The notes: generated by a model from the sequence alone, not told the origin. DNA of 64,000 nt from an uncultured Mediterraneibacter sp. (GCA_944377745.1 CALWFV010000011.1:1-64000), one strand, 5' to 3'. Numbered from the stretch's first letter, positions 55,350 to 64,000 are shown. Translations and numbers: made by a program.

Positions 55350-55565
55350 TGCAAATGTAATCCTGCGTTATTTATTAGAAGATCACCCTCAACTATCTCC
55401 AGAAGCAAAAAAAGTTATAGAATCCGGAGCGTATACCCTGCCCGAAGTTCTTGCAGAAGTAGTATATGTTTTAAAAGGGGTCTATAAAGAATTGCCTATC
55501 ATCGAACAGGCGGAGTCGAAATTGTCAGTTTCGATAAGAATCTAAATAAAAAATTACAGGAATAA
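55333..55565 (+). pseudogene. PIN-domain toxin, internal deletion with frameshift
   Basis: The N-terminus is a PIN nuclease: MKKLIDANVILRYLLEDHPQ with the first catalytic aspartate, then TLPEVLAEVVYVLKGVY with the glutamate. After ELPIIEQA the open frame drifts to SKLSVSIRI, while another frame of the same DNA reads GVEIVSFDKNLNKKLQE and a TAA at 55563, the normal PIN C-terminus with the last acidic residue. About 60 residues between them are missing. The ribonuclease must be inactive. Confidence 0.85.
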
Positions 55566-55585
55566 ACATCTGTATTCTCATTTCG

Positions 55586-55642
55586 AAAGAACTGCCACAC
55601 AGGTCTGATGTATTATTATCACTCACAGTGTGGCAGTTCTTT
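55586..55642. terminator. Bidirectional terminator between the PIN remnant and the GH13 gene
   Basis: AAAGAACTGCCACAC (55586-55600) pairs perfectly with GTGTGGCAGTTCTTT (55628-55642); T runs flank it on the plus side and TTTCG on the minus. It ends convergent transcription of the toxin remnant and the raffinose-type operon. Confidence 0.85.
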
Positions 55643-55664
55643 TCATTTCTTATCTTTCCGGTTT

Positions 55665-57776
55665 TTAGCGTTTCATCCAGATAAAATCCCAGCCGGACAA
55701 TTCCACGGTATCAACTTCCTCTGTAACTCCTGTCACAAGATCCGTATATACCTCTTTCTCTGGCATCCAGATCGTCTTACCCTCATCGCTGAAATTAAAG
55801 ACAGCATGGAGTTCTTCTCCTTCTGCCCTGCGGACGATCCAAAGGATGGATGTATCGCTGTAGTCTTTCGTGTACACTTCCGCGTCTGTGTTAAAGACCG
55901 GTTCAGTCCGTCTGATCTTCTCCAGTTTCTCAAGCCCGTTAAAGATACGTCCCTGAACACTTGCCTTATCCCTGATATTATCTACAAGATCCCAGTTGAA
56001 CTTTCCTCTGTGGATATATCTGGAGTCCGGAGCTTTGTCCGGGTCGTCCTTGTAGGTATAGTCATTGACCTGACCAATCTCATCCCCGCTGTAGAGCATC
56101 GGGATGCCCGACTGCGTGAACATATATGCATGGAGCATCAGATCCTTTCGGATCGCCCAGTTCATCTTTTCTTCGTCCTGCTCGAAGCCTGCGCTTTCCA
56201 CACCGCACATGGACGCTGTCGTCGCGCAGAACCTTGCGTCACCGGTCACCGGATCCTCATTGTAAAGTTCTCCGCGGCTGACGCTTCCCTCGACCTTGCC
56301 CTGGAAGTAGTCGTTCAGATATTTCTTATGAGGCACTTCCTCCATGCCCCACTCTTTCAGCGTGGCATAGTCAAGTCCCCATCCGATATCGTCATGGCAT
56401 CTCAGATAATTGAGGAACGTGTACTCTCTGGGCAGCGAGCACACGATATCCATCTGCTTTCTCAGGAGACGGATGTCTCTTGTCGCCACTGTATGCCATG
56501 TAGTCGCCATCGTTGTCACATTATAAAGCATATGGCACTCCGGTTTCTCCACAGTCCCGAAGTACGGAGCCACCTTGTCCGGCTCCATGACCACCTCGCC
56601 CAGAAGCACGATCCCGGGGCATACGATCTCGCCGATCATGCGCATCATGCGGACGATCGTATGCACCGGGGGCAGATTTCTGCAGTTTGTCCCAAGTTCT
56701 TTCCAGATGTAAGGTACCGCGTCGATCCGGATGATATCCATTCCCTGGTTCGCCAGATAAAGGAAGTTGTACATCATCTCATTGAACACTCTCGGGTTGC
56801 GGTAGTTCAGATCCCACTGGTAAGGATAGAATGTAGTCATGACATAATGTCCCAGCTCCGGCAGATAAGTGAAATTGCCCGGCGCTGTGGTCGGGAAGAC
56901 CTGCGGAACCGTCTTTTCATACTCCTGCGGGATGGACGGATCCGCGTAGAAGAAGTAGCGGCTCATATACTCGCCGTCTCCCTGACGCGCCCTCTTCGCC
57001 CACTCATGATCCTCGGAAGTGTGGTTCATGACAAAGTCCATGCACAGGCTGATCCCCTTGTCATGGCATTTCTCCGCCAGTTCCGCCAGGTCTTCCATCG
57101 TTCCAAGCTCCGGTTTTACCTTGCGGAAATCCGCCACCGCGTAACCCCCGTCAGACCTCCCCTTTGGAGAATCCAGGAATGGCATCAGGTGGATATAATT
57201 CACATTGCACTCTTCCAGATACGGCAGTTTCTCCTGCACGCCTTTGATGTTTCCGGCAAAATTATCGATATACATCATCATGCCGAGCATATCGCGTTTC
57301 CTGTACCACTCTCCTGCCGCTTCCCGCTCCGCATCCAGTTTTTTCAGCTTCGCGTTTCTCTGGTCATAATACCGCTTCATCTGACCGCAGAGTTCGGCAA
57401 ACATATCGTCATTGCCGTAAAGCTCCATATACAGCCTTCTCAGCTCGTCATGGTGTCTCTGCAGACGCTCCATAAAGATGCGGTCCGACTCTGCCTTCTC
57501 AGCTTCCGCTTTTTTCTTAGCTTTCGCTTCTGCCTCTTTCTTCGCCTTCGCTTCTGCCTCTTTCTTCGCTTTCGCTTCCGCCTCTTTCTTCGCCTTTTCC
57601 TCGGTTTCCGCCTTCGCTTTTGCTTCCGCCTCTTTCTTCGCCTCGGCTTCCGCCTTTGCTTCGACTCCTGCCTTTGCTGCTTCCGGCTTCTTCGCCGGCG
57701 TCTTTGCTGTTGTTTTTTCAGCAGCCGTCTTCTTTGCCGGCGTTTTTTCACTTACTGACGCTTTCCTCCTAGCCAT
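55665..57776 (-). CDS. Amylosucrase-like GH13 enzyme with a Lys/Ala/Glu-rich N-terminal extension
   Basis: A 703-residue GH13 enzyme. Residues about 125-703 match amylosucrases: NYIHLMPFL, MDFVMNHTSEDHEWA, the nucleophile region MDIIRIDAVPYIWKELGT, acid/base LLGEVVMEPDKVAPYFG and LRCHDDIGWGLDYATL. They cleave sucrose and move the glucosyl unit to a glucan or water. The first 100 residues are unusual: repeats of AKKEAEAK-type octads encoded by near-identical 24-base units, predicted as a charged helix or coiled coil. No signal peptide. It ends the raffinose-type operon, where sucrose from the alpha-galactosidase would be its substrate. Confidence 0.88.
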   Translation of the reverse strand: MARRKASVSEKTPAKKTAAEKTTAKTPAKKPEAAKAGVEAKAEAEAKKEAEAKAKAETEEKAKKEAEAKAKKEAEAKAKKEAEAKAKKKAEAEKAESDRIFMERLQRHHDELRRLYMELYGNDDMFAELCGQMKRYYDQRNAKLKKLDAEREAAGEWYRKRDMLGMMMYIDNFAGNIKGVQEKLPYLEECNVNYIHLMPFLDSPKGRSDGGYAVADFRKVKPELGTMEDLAELAEKCHDKGISLCMDFVMNHTSEDHEWAKRARQGDGEYMSRYFFYADPSIPQEYEKTVPQVFPTTAPGNFTYLPELGHYVMTTFYPYQWDLNYRNPRVFNEMMYNFLYLANQGMDIIRIDAVPYIWKELGTNCRNLPPVHTIVRMMRMIGEIVCPGIVLLGEVVMEPDKVAPYFGTVEKPECHMLYNVTTMATTWHTVATRDIRLLRKQMDIVCSLPREYTFLNYLRCHDDIGWGLDYATLKEWGMEEVPHKKYLNDYFQGKVEGSVSRGELYNEDPVTGDARFCATTASMCGVESAGFEQDEEKMNWAIRKDLMLHAYMFTQSGIPMLYSGDEIGQVNDYTYKDDPDKAPDSRYIHRGKFNWDLVDNIRDKASVQGRIFNGLEKLEKIRRTEPVFNTDAEVYTKDYSDTSILWIVRRAEGEELHAVFNFSDEGKTIWMPEKEVYTDLVTGVTEEVDTVELSGWDFIWMKR

Positions 57777-58139
57777 TCCACGTTCCCCTTCCTTCTATAA
57801 ATTTTCTATCTATAAGCATCCTTGTCTTTTCAGGACCCTCTCACAAGTTTTTAATCCAATTCCTGAATCAATCTGAGCATTATATCCCAGTCTCTGGATA
57901 ACTTCTCCGGTCTTAAACTTTTACTTACCTGTAAGACAACACAAGTTCCCGGTCTGTATATCACGTGAGCAAAACATTCCGCGTGAGCGTTCCGCACACA
58001 GTTCGTTTTGTCTGTTAAGCATTCATCTGAGAGTTCCTTTGAACGAACCGATGAATGCTGTTGCAGACACTCGAACAGGTAAGGTAAAGCGGAGCGGTTT
58101 TGCGATGTGATATACAGACCGGGAACGTCCCTTTGTCTG
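57777..58139. repeat. Nested inverted-repeat element between the GH13 and GH36 genes
   Basis: 363 bases without a gene. GTTCCCGGTCTGTATATCAC (57945-57964) has its perfect 20-bp complement at 58107-58126. Inside, GCAAAAC and TCCGC recur on both arms, GTTCG/CGAAC (58001 and 58072) and GCATTCATC/GATGAATGC (58019-58027 and 58050-58058) continue the fold. The whole forms a roughly 180-base hairpin, consistent with a MITE-like element or a structured RNA. Also CTTACCTGT/ACAGGTAAG (57924, 58075) offers an alternative pairing. Confidence 0.85.
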
Positions 58140-60332
58140 TTACCGGCAGTTCTCCTCCAGCACAAAATGCCACTGGTACGGCTGATACTCTCCATGCAGC
58201 ACCGGTTTCGGCACGCCGGCTTCAGAAAGAGCCGTGCTGTTGTACAGTCTTCCGGTTTCTCTATCCCGGTACATGGCGTTTTCTTTCAGCCCTTTGACCT
58301 TGATATAATCTACAGTCATATTGGCATGTTTCCTTATGCCGACCACCTGTACCAGAGCCTCCTTCTGGTCTTCGGAAACAAATTCCCAGGCTCCCTGGTT
58401 CTCTGTCCTCGGATCTGTCAACCGGTAGTAAAGTCCTCTCTGGACCAGAGCAGCATACTTCTTGTACTCGGCGATCTGGCGGCGGATCTCATCCTTCTCT
58501 TCCTCTGTGATCTCATTGAGGTTCAGCTCGTAACCAAACGTCCCCGCCATTGCGACCATCCCTCTCGTCTTCATGGGGGTGATCCTTCCCGTCTGATGGT
58601 TTGGCGATGCCGAGACATGAGCCCCCATCGAAGACGTCGGGTAGATAAAAGATGTTCCGTACTGGATCCTCAGCCTGTCGATCGGATCGGTGTTGTCACT
58701 GCACCAGATCTGCGGAGTATAGTAGAGCATGCCGGCGTCGAAACGTCCGCCGCCGCCGCTGCATCCCTCGATCAGGATGTTCGGATAGCGGTTGACCAGC
58801 CGCTCAAGGAAATCATACAGCCCCAAAACATAATCGTGAAGGACCCTTCCCTGGCTGTCCGCCGTCGCAGAATAGATATCTGCAAGGCTCCGGTTCATAT
58901 CCCATTTGATATATTCTATATTTCCCTGGTCCAGGACGCCGCAGATCTGGTCATAAATATAGTCTACGACTTCCTTTCTTGAAAAATCAAGTACAAGCTG
59001 ATGTCTGGAACGGTTCGGGCGGCGTCCCGGGATCACGAACGCCCAGTCCGGATGCTCTCTGTAAAGGTCGCTGTCCTCGTTCACCATCTCCGGCTCGATC
59101 CAGATGCCGAATTTCAGACCCATGCCGTTGATCTTTGAGATCAGTTCCCCGAGCGTACAGCCCAGCTTCTTCTCATTGACTTTCCAGTCGCCGAGCCCGC
59201 GCAGCTCGCTGTCCCGGTTGCCGAACCATCCGTCGTCCATGACGAACATCTCGATCCCAAGGTTCGCTGCTTCCTGCGCCAGCTTCAGGAGAGATTCTCC
59301 CGTAAAGTCGAAGTAGGACGCCTCCCAACTGTTGAGCAGGATCGGACGCACCGCTTCTTTATATTTGCCCCGGCACAGATGTGTGCGCATGCAGCGGTGG
59401 AGGTTCTGGGAGAGCTTTGCCAGCCCTTCCGAAGAATAACTCATGATGACTTCCGGTGACTGGAGCGCTTCGCCAGGGTGCAGTGGATAGGCGAACTGCT
59501 CCTCACTGAATCCCATGAGCAGCCTTGTCTGGTAATACTGGTCCATTCCCGCCTCGCTCTGGAATCCTCCGCTGTATACGAATGACATTGCCCAGCATCC
59601 TCCGGCGTCCTCGGTGGTCTCATGTTCCGCGAGGATGACAGCCGGGTTATACTGATGGCTGGACGTCCCTCTCAGGCTACCGATCTTCTGCACTCCGTGC
59701 CCGACCGGCATCCTCTGGAGATTTCTCTCCATAGCATGACGCCCGTAGAAAGTAAGGAAGTCATAATTTCCGCCCATCATATCAAGGCAGGCCGGAGCAA
59801 GTTTTTTGACCGAGATGCGCCCTTCGCTCCCGTTGATGATCTCCACGCTCCGCGTGATCACATCGTATTCAGGCAGAACGCCGTAGAGCAGCACCGCGCG
59901 CACACCGGATACCCGGTCAATGAGCACGACTTCCAGTGTCTGCGCCTCATCGTCGCCGGCATAGACTGCCGGCAGACCTTTCAGCGCGTATTTTCCTTCC
60001 TTTATACAGTGGCTTTCGTAACGGAAGTCGCTGCAGTAAGTGTAATCCGGATTTTTGATGATACACGCCGGAGTCCTGTAATCCCCGGTTCCCAGGGACG
60101 GAAACTCCTGTGGCAGTGAATCCATAGAATAAGTTTTATCATTTCCCGCATCATACGGGTTTCCTGAAAACCCTCTGTCGTAATAGGTCAGCAGATAATC
60201 CATACACCCTTCTGCACGTTTCCCGTAGTACAGGTGCAGCAGAAACCCAAACTTGTCGATCTGCATCTGGTACGTTGTATTTTTCGTATGAAGAGTGATC
60301 GTTCTCTGCGCGTCGTCATATATAATGCTCAT
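58140..60332 (-). CDS. GH36 alpha-galactosidase
   Basis: A 730-residue alpha-galactosidase that removes terminal alpha-galactose from melibiose, raffinose and stachyose. The central barrel has FVMDDGWFGNRDSE, LKFGIWIEPEMVNEDSDLY, the nucleophile aspartate in YIKWDMNRSLAD and the acid/base aspartate in IWCSDNTDPIDRL. EGCSGGGGRFDAGMLYY is the family-conserved loop. There is no signal peptide, so it works on imported sugars. It follows the two permease genes in the operon by 45 bases and precedes the amylosucrase-like gene. Confidence 0.96.
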   Translation of the reverse strand: MSIIYDDAQRTITLHTKNTTYQMQIDKFGFLLHLYYGKRAEGCMDYLLTYYDRGFSGNPYDAGNDKTYSMDSLPQEFPSLGTGDYRTPACIIKNPDYTYCSDFRYESHCIKEGKYALKGLPAVYAGDDEAQTLEVVLIDRVSGVRAVLLYGVLPEYDVITRSVEIINGSEGRISVKKLAPACLDMMGGNYDFLTFYGRHAMERNLQRMPVGHGVQKIGSLRGTSSHQYNPAVILAEHETTEDAGGCWAMSFVYSGGFQSEAGMDQYYQTRLLMGFSEEQFAYPLHPGEALQSPEVIMSYSSEGLAKLSQNLHRCMRTHLCRGKYKEAVRPILLNSWEASYFDFTGESLLKLAQEAANLGIEMFVMDDGWFGNRDSELRGLGDWKVNEKKLGCTLGELISKINGMGLKFGIWIEPEMVNEDSDLYREHPDWAFVIPGRRPNRSRHQLVLDFSRKEVVDYIYDQICGVLDQGNIEYIKWDMNRSLADIYSATADSQGRVLHDYVLGLYDFLERLVNRYPNILIEGCSGGGGRFDAGMLYYTPQIWCSDNTDPIDRLRIQYGTSFIYPTSSMGAHVSASPNHQTGRITPMKTRGMVAMAGTFGYELNLNEITEEEKDEIRRQIAEYKKYAALVQRGLYYRLTDPRTENQGAWEFVSEDQKEALVQVVGIRKHANMTVDYIKVKGLKENAMYRDRETGRLYNSTALSEAGVPKPVLHGEYQPYQWHFVLEENCR

Positions 60333-60377
60333 ATTTCTTCCTCCTGCTGAAACATTCCCGACAGGGTATCCCTGATC

Positions 60378-61220
60378 TTATTTTACTGCGCCGTTCACAA
60401 CACCGTTGATGATCTGTTTCTGGCAGATCACATAGAAGATGATGATCGGGATCAATGCGAGCAGGTAAGACGCAAACGCCAGATTGTAGTTCGTACCGAA
60501 CTGAGTCTGGAAAGTCAACTGTGCCAGCGGCAGTGTGTTCTGACCTTTTCCTGACATGATGATCAGAGGCGTCATAACGTCGTTCCAGACCGCAAGGGCA
60601 GTGATGACCGCGACCGTTGCATGCATGGGCTTCATGATCGGGAAGATGATCTTCCAGAAGGTCCGCCATGTGCTCGCGCCGTCCACTCTCGCCGCTTCCT
60701 CAAGCGCGATCGGGATATTTACAAGGTACCCTGTATATAAAAGTAAGTTCATCGGCATATAGAATACCACATAAAGAAGGATAACGCCAGCCCAATTATC
60801 AAGATGCATCTCTGCCGTCTGTTTTGCCAGCGGCATCATCAGGATCGCAAACGGAACGAACATACCGCTTACGATAAAGAGATATACGATATTGTAAAAT
60901 TTGCTGTGAGCTTTGTTTCTCCCAACCGCATACCCCATCAGCGAATGAAGGAGGATACACAGCACTACCGTCGTGACCGTCACAAGAAGGCTGTTTCCGA
61001 GGGAATGCCAAAAATCGGTCAGTTCCATCGCCTGCGCGAAGTTGCTGAGAGACCAGTGTGCCGGAAGGGACAGGATGCCGGAAATACTGTTGGTCATCTC
61101 CGTCGGCTGCTTGAACGCGATGACGATCGTCATATACAGCGGGAACGCCACTGTGATAAGTCCGATAAACAGAAGGATCGTAATGGGCCAGTTTACTCTT
61201 GCTTTCATTTTCTCATACAT
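60378..61220 (-). CDS. Sugar ABC transporter permease (MsmG/RafG-like)
   Basis: A 280-residue inner-membrane permease with six helices. The cytoplasmic EAA loop, which contacts the ATPase, is EEAARVDGASTWRTFWKIIFPIMKP. It pairs with the next permease gene upstream and the lipoprotein to import an alpha-galactoside. Its start overlaps the preceding stop (TAATG). No ATPase gene is in the cluster, so a shared MsmK-type ATPase encoded elsewhere must energise it. Confidence 0.93.
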   Translation of the reverse strand: MYEKMKARVNWPITILLFIGLITVAFPLYMTIVIAFKQPTEMTNSISGILSLPAHWSLSNFAQAMELTDFWHSLGNSLLVTVTTVVLCILLHSLMGYAVGRNKAHSKFYNIVYLFIVSGMFVPFAILMMPLAKQTAEMHLDNWAGVILLYVVFYMPMNLLLYTGYLVNIPIALEEAARVDGASTWRTFWKIIFPIMKPMHATVAVITALAVWNDVMTPLIIMSGKGQNTLPLAQLTFQTQFGTNYNLAFASYLLALIPIIIFYVICQKQIINGVVNGAVK

Positions 61221-62092
61221 TATAACTGTTCCTCCTTCTTACTTGATATGGACATCTGAGCCACAGAGATCGCCACGATCACGATAAAGAATACGACCGC
61301 GTTGGCGCTCTGGTAACCGAAGCTTCCGCCTGACAGACCGTTGTTGTAGATCAGGTAGGAGATAGACTCCGTGCTCTGCTCCGGACCGCCCTTTGTCATT
61401 GCCATGATCTGGTCGAATACCATCAGGAAGTTCTTCACACAGAGGACCATGTTGATGGTAAAGAACGGGATGATCAGCGGGAAGGTCAGATATCTGAACT
61501 TCTTCCATCCTGTTGCCCCGTCCAGGTCGCCGGCTTCGTAGACATCCTCCGGCACAGTCTGGAGTCCGGAGATGTAGATGATCGTGTTCATGGCGATGGA
61601 CTGCCATGCGCAGACGATCACGATCGCGATCCACGCGGTGCTGCTGTTGGAGAGCATGCTCCCTTCAAGAGCCTTGATCCCCAGCGCTTCTCCAATTCCC
61701 GGAAGGATATATGTAAAGAAGTACTGGAAGATATATCCTACGACCAGCGCTCCGAGTACGTTCGGCACAAAGTAAGCCGCGCGCAGGAAGGTCTTCCCTT
61801 TGATCCTGCTGTTCAATCCCAGCGCAAGGAGAAGGCTGATCACATTCGTCACGATCGTCGCCACGATAGCGAGTTTGATGGTGAACAGATAGGATCCTCC
61901 GATCCTGGGGTCTGTAAACAGATCCATGTAATTGCGGAGCCCTACGAAATCATAGGTACCAAATCCTTTAAAGTTTGTAAAACTGTAGATCACACCGCGG
62001 ATCAACGGTATGGTGTTAAAGCAGACGAACAGCGCCAGGATCGGTATGGTGATCAGCATATATGTCCGCTTGCTGTCATTTACTTTTTTCAT
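61220..62092 (-). CDS. Sugar ABC transporter permease (MsmF/RafF-like)
   Basis: A 290-residue inner-membrane permease of the MalF type with six helices and the EAA loop EAGDLDGATGWKKFRYLTFPLIIP. The N-terminus (KVNDSKRTYMLITIPILALFVCFN) has the short cytoplasmic lead typical of this partner. It lies 17 bases after the lipoprotein gene and overlaps the next permease, so the three are co-translated. Confidence 0.93.
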   Translation of the reverse strand: MKKVNDSKRTYMLITIPILALFVCFNTIPLIRGVIYSFTNFKGFGTYDFVGLRNYMDLFTDPRIGGSYLFTIKLAIVATIVTNVISLLLALGLNSRIKGKTFLRAAYFVPNVLGALVVGYIFQYFFTYILPGIGEALGIKALEGSMLSNSSTAWIAIVIVCAWQSIAMNTIIYISGLQTVPEDVYEAGDLDGATGWKKFRYLTFPLIIPFFTINMVLCVKNFLMVFDQIMAMTKGGPEQSTESISYLIYNNGLSGGSFGYQSANAVVFFIVIVAISVAQMSISSKKEEQL

Positions 62093-62109
62093 ATTTTCCC
62101 GCTCCTTTC

Positions 62110-63393
62110 CTACTCGGCAGTCCCGTTTTCTTCATTGTACTCCTGAACCGCGCGGATGATTTCCCTGTTGTACCTTGTCCAGTCTTTATCAAACTTTGCA
62201 AGGAATGCATCCACATCCTTGTTGATCAGAAGTGTCTGGATCTGCGCGTCCACCGCCATCTCAGACGGATAGTAGTGATCCTGATAGTCTGTCATGTTGC
62301 CGGACTCGATGTACGACTTCATGCCGTCCAGCATCGGCGCCAGTTCGAAATCGCCTTCCTTGCACGGAACCGCGTTCTGGTCGTCGATATAAGCCTGGAG
62401 GTTCGCGTCCTCAAGCAGGAAATCGAGCACTTCGTATGCAGCTTCTTTGTTCTCGCACGCCGCGGTCACCGCGAACATCAGGTCAACGCCTGAATTCAGC
62501 GTATTCTTTGACGCATCGTCATTTCCCGGCGTCACAAAGGAGTCGATGTTCATCTCCGGGTTCACCTGGAGGATCTGCGGAACCGCATAGCTTCCGATCG
62601 GGTACATCGCCGACTCCCCGCGGGCAAATGCCGTACAGGCGTCATTGTATCCGTATGCCACCGGGTCTTCCGGTCCGTAGCTTACCAGCTGCAGGCACTT
62701 CTCCGCCGTCTCCCTGTATTCGTCAGTAAATGTGGTCTCCCCTGCATTTACCTGCTTACAGGTATCCGCCGGTGCAAGGTCTACCGCCAGGGAATTCCAT
62801 GGCGCCAGGCAGGTCCACGTATCACGGAATCCAAAGTAGAACGGAAGGATCCCTTCTGATTTGATCTCTTCACAGAGGTCCATCAATTCTCCCCAGGACT
62901 CTGGGATCTCCCATCCGTGTTCCTCAAACATGTCTTTGTTATAGAGGATTCCCGCCGCGTTTGCCACATAGGGCACGCCGTACGTCCCGTCCTTCGGCGT
63001 GATCTCCAGCGCTTCAAGGATGTCGACATAGGACTGCTTGATGTCCGCCATCCCCGGATAATCCGATACGTCAGCCAGGATATCCGCGTCAACATAATAT
63101 GAGTAGTTGATATCCCCCCCTATGCCGATGATGTCCGGATAATCTTCCCTGACGAAGCGGGTCCTCATGATCGTACTCGCATCGTTCGGGGAACTGATGG
63201 TCAGATGGATGTCGTCGTGGGAAGCGTTGAACTCCTCCTCCACCTGATCAAAGTACGCTGCGGCTTCAGGCTTGTACTGGAGGATCTCAATCTCTGTCTT
63301 TCCAGAATTTTCATCCGAACCGCACCCCAGAAGAATGGCGGCTGCCAGCATTGCCACTGCAAGGACAGCACTTATCGCATTTTTCCTTTTCAT
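62110..63393 (-). CDS. Sugar-binding lipoprotein of the ABC transporter (MsmE/RafE-like)
   Basis: A 427-residue extracellular binding protein. The signal peptide (MKRKNAISAVLAVAMLAAAILLG) ends in the lipobox LLGC, so it is lipid-anchored after cleavage. The mature part has the cluster-B solute-binding features EVEEEFNASHDDIHLTI-like N-lobe and YGVPYVANAAGILYNKDMFEEHGW. The start at 63393 has AAGGAAGGAGC upstream; the longer frame runs into the promoter. It is first in the operon, divergent from an AraC-family regulator. Confidence 0.93.
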   Translation of the reverse strand: MKRKNAISAVLAVAMLAAAILLGCGSDENSGKTEIEILQYKPEAAAYFDQVEEEFNASHDDIHLTISSPNDASTIMRTRFVREDYPDIIGIGGDINYSYYVDADILADVSDYPGMADIKQSYVDILEALEITPKDGTYGVPYVANAAGILYNKDMFEEHGWEIPESWGELMDLCEEIKSEGILPFYFGFRDTWTCLAPWNSLAVDLAPADTCKQVNAGETTFTDEYRETAEKCLQLVSYGPEDPVAYGYNDACTAFARGESAMYPIGSYAVPQILQVNPEMNIDSFVTPGNDDASKNTLNSGVDLMFAVTAACENKEAAYEVLDFLLEDANLQAYIDDQNAVPCKEGDFELAPMLDGMKSYIESGNMTDYQDHYYPSEMAVDAQIQTLLINKDVDAFLAKFDKDWTRYNREIIRAVQEYNEENGTAE

Positions 63394-63597
63394 AATAATT
63401 TCAGCTCCTTCCTTTTCGCTTCTTTTGGTTTCTTCTTGGATTATAACATTCCAAAATGCGCTCATAAATACCGCTATAATCTATGTTTTATACCTTTATG
63501 CTGTTTTTATTTATATATTGCAAAGTATAGTCGCATTTTGGTATATTATATCTGTCAAGAGCAAAAAATTCTGGAATCTGAAGGAGATTTTTTATAT
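63394..63597. promoter_or_regulatory. Divergent promoter region of the raffinose-type operon
   Basis: 204 AT-rich bases between the binding-protein gene and the AraC-type regulator. It must carry both promoters and the regulator's sites. AAGGAG at 63581-63586 serves the regulator gene. I cannot fix a -35/-10 pair with confidence. Confidence 0.5.
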
Positions 63598-64000
63598 ATG
63601 AGCGACCTTATTTTTTCTGTATTTCCAAATGAGAATTTTGTAGACCTGGGACTGTACCAGTCCGGGAAAGAACAGTGTTCCCCCGCCCATTCTTTCGGTC
63701 CTGCTGCCAGGACCCATTTTCTGTTCCACTATGTGCTGTCCGGGACGGGCAGGCTCTTTGCAGATGATTCAAAAGGCGTCACGCGGGAGTATCAGATAAA
63801 GAGCGGGCAGGGATTCATGCTCTTCCCCCGCCAGATCTGCACTTATATCGCAGACCAGAAGCTGCCGTGGGAGTATGTATGGTTGGAGTTTGACGGGCTG
63901 CGCGCGAAAGAGATCATCGAGATCGCCGGTCTGACGGCGGATAATCCCGTATACCGCGCCCACGCCAAAGATCTCGGCGACCAGATGAAACGGGAGATGC
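63598..64000 (+). CDS. AraC family regulator (MsmR/RafR-like), cut by the window end
   Basis: The first 134 codons of an AraC-type activator. The frame starts MSDLIFSVFPNENFVDLG after AAGGAG. The sensor half is a cupin-like sugar-binding domain with THFLFHYVLSGTGRLF, GQGFMLFPRQICTYIAD and PWEYVWLEFDGL, the usual pattern for MsmR/RafR-type proteins. The DNA-binding C-terminus lies beyond 64000. It is divergent from the sugar-ABC operon and most likely activates it in the presence of an alpha-galactoside. Confidence 0.9.
   Translation, partial: MSDLIFSVFPNENFVDLGLYQSGKEQCSPAHSFGPAARTHFLFHYVLSGTGRLFADDSKGVTREYQIKSGQGFMLFPRQICTYIADQKLPWEYVWLEFDGLRAKEIIEIAGLTADNPVYRAHAKDLGDQMKREM

Overview
The window looks like a chromosomal segment of a Gram-positive anaerobic gut bacterium of the Clostridia, most likely Lachnospiraceae. 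I infer this from the mid-range GC content, purine-rich ribosome binding sites (AGGAGG), the pyrF-pyrK-pyrD order, the ANTAR regulator beside glnA, the abundance of AraC/LacI regulators with GPH, GntP and MsmEFG sugar transport, and the overall protein style. I cannot name a species. No rRNA, CRISPR array, complete insertion sequence or prophage is visible. Two tRNA genes are present (Pro-CGG and Gln-CTG).

Layout. 0-5 kb: pyrimidine operon (pyrF, pyrK, pyrD), two small membrane proteins and an ECF-transporter S component. 5-7.8 kb: a TetM/EF-G-like GTPase fused to a YacP/Rae1-like NYN nuclease domain. 7.8-9.4 kb: an AlbA_2 regulator gene bracketed by two 77-bp direct repeats that are themselves hairpins. 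9.4-11.5 kb: a polysaccharide deacetylase and a double-domain rhamnose-mutarotase-like protein. 11.8-24.6 kb: a carboxylate/acyl-CoA catabolic locus (GntP permease, two LacI regulators, CaiB-type and type-I CoA transferases, MaoC, crotonase, dehydrogenase, thiolase, reductase, thioesterase, acyl-CoA ligase). It is decaying: four genes carry single in-frame stops (TGA, TAA, TAG, TAG), two are frameshifted and one has lost its middle, while thiolase, crotonase, CaiB, the thioesterase and both regulators are intact. 25-27 kb: a graveyard of an ABC exporter, AraC regulator, EamA transporter and aldo-keto reductase, several with internal deletions.

27-33 kb: a HipA-like kinase with an XRE antitoxin and a clear palindromic operator, then a translationally coupled operon DUF454 - YgbA family - two CydDC-like ABC half-transporters with Fur- and DtxR-like palindromes upstream. 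33.3-37.2 kb: a second graveyard, with two partial copies of one unrecognised membrane-protein gene (including its upstream region), a frameshifted GH106-like rhamnosidase fragment and a small P-loop kinase. 37-42 kb: MATE exporter and divergent Crp/Fnr regulator, a fused nucleotidyltransferase/AAA ATPase, tRNAs, a DUF5348-like protein and dapF. 42-44.4 kb: glnA with a strong promoter followed at once by a terminator-like hairpin, then a run of hairpins and an ANTAR-domain regulator.

44.4-51.2 kb: a nucleoside hydrolase, esterase, GPH symporter and GH42 beta-galactosidase cluster with an AraC regulator, probably one glycoside-uptake system. 51.3-55 kb: AEC transporter and carboxylesterase divergent from a LysR regulator. 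55-55.6 kb: an intact RelB-like antitoxin with a deleted PIN toxin. 55.7-64 kb: a raffinose-type operon, with AraC/MsmR regulator divergent from MsmEFG-type ABC genes, GH36 alpha-galactosidase and an amylosucrase-like GH13 enzyme. Together these would import an alpha-galactoside, remove galactose and split the remaining sucrose. A 180-bp nested inverted repeat separates the last two genes.

The most notable points are the two multidomain fusions (GTPase-NYN nuclease; nucleotidyltransferase-ATPase), the repeat-flanked AlbA_2 gene, and the concentration of broken genes in a few blocks beside intact housekeeping genes.
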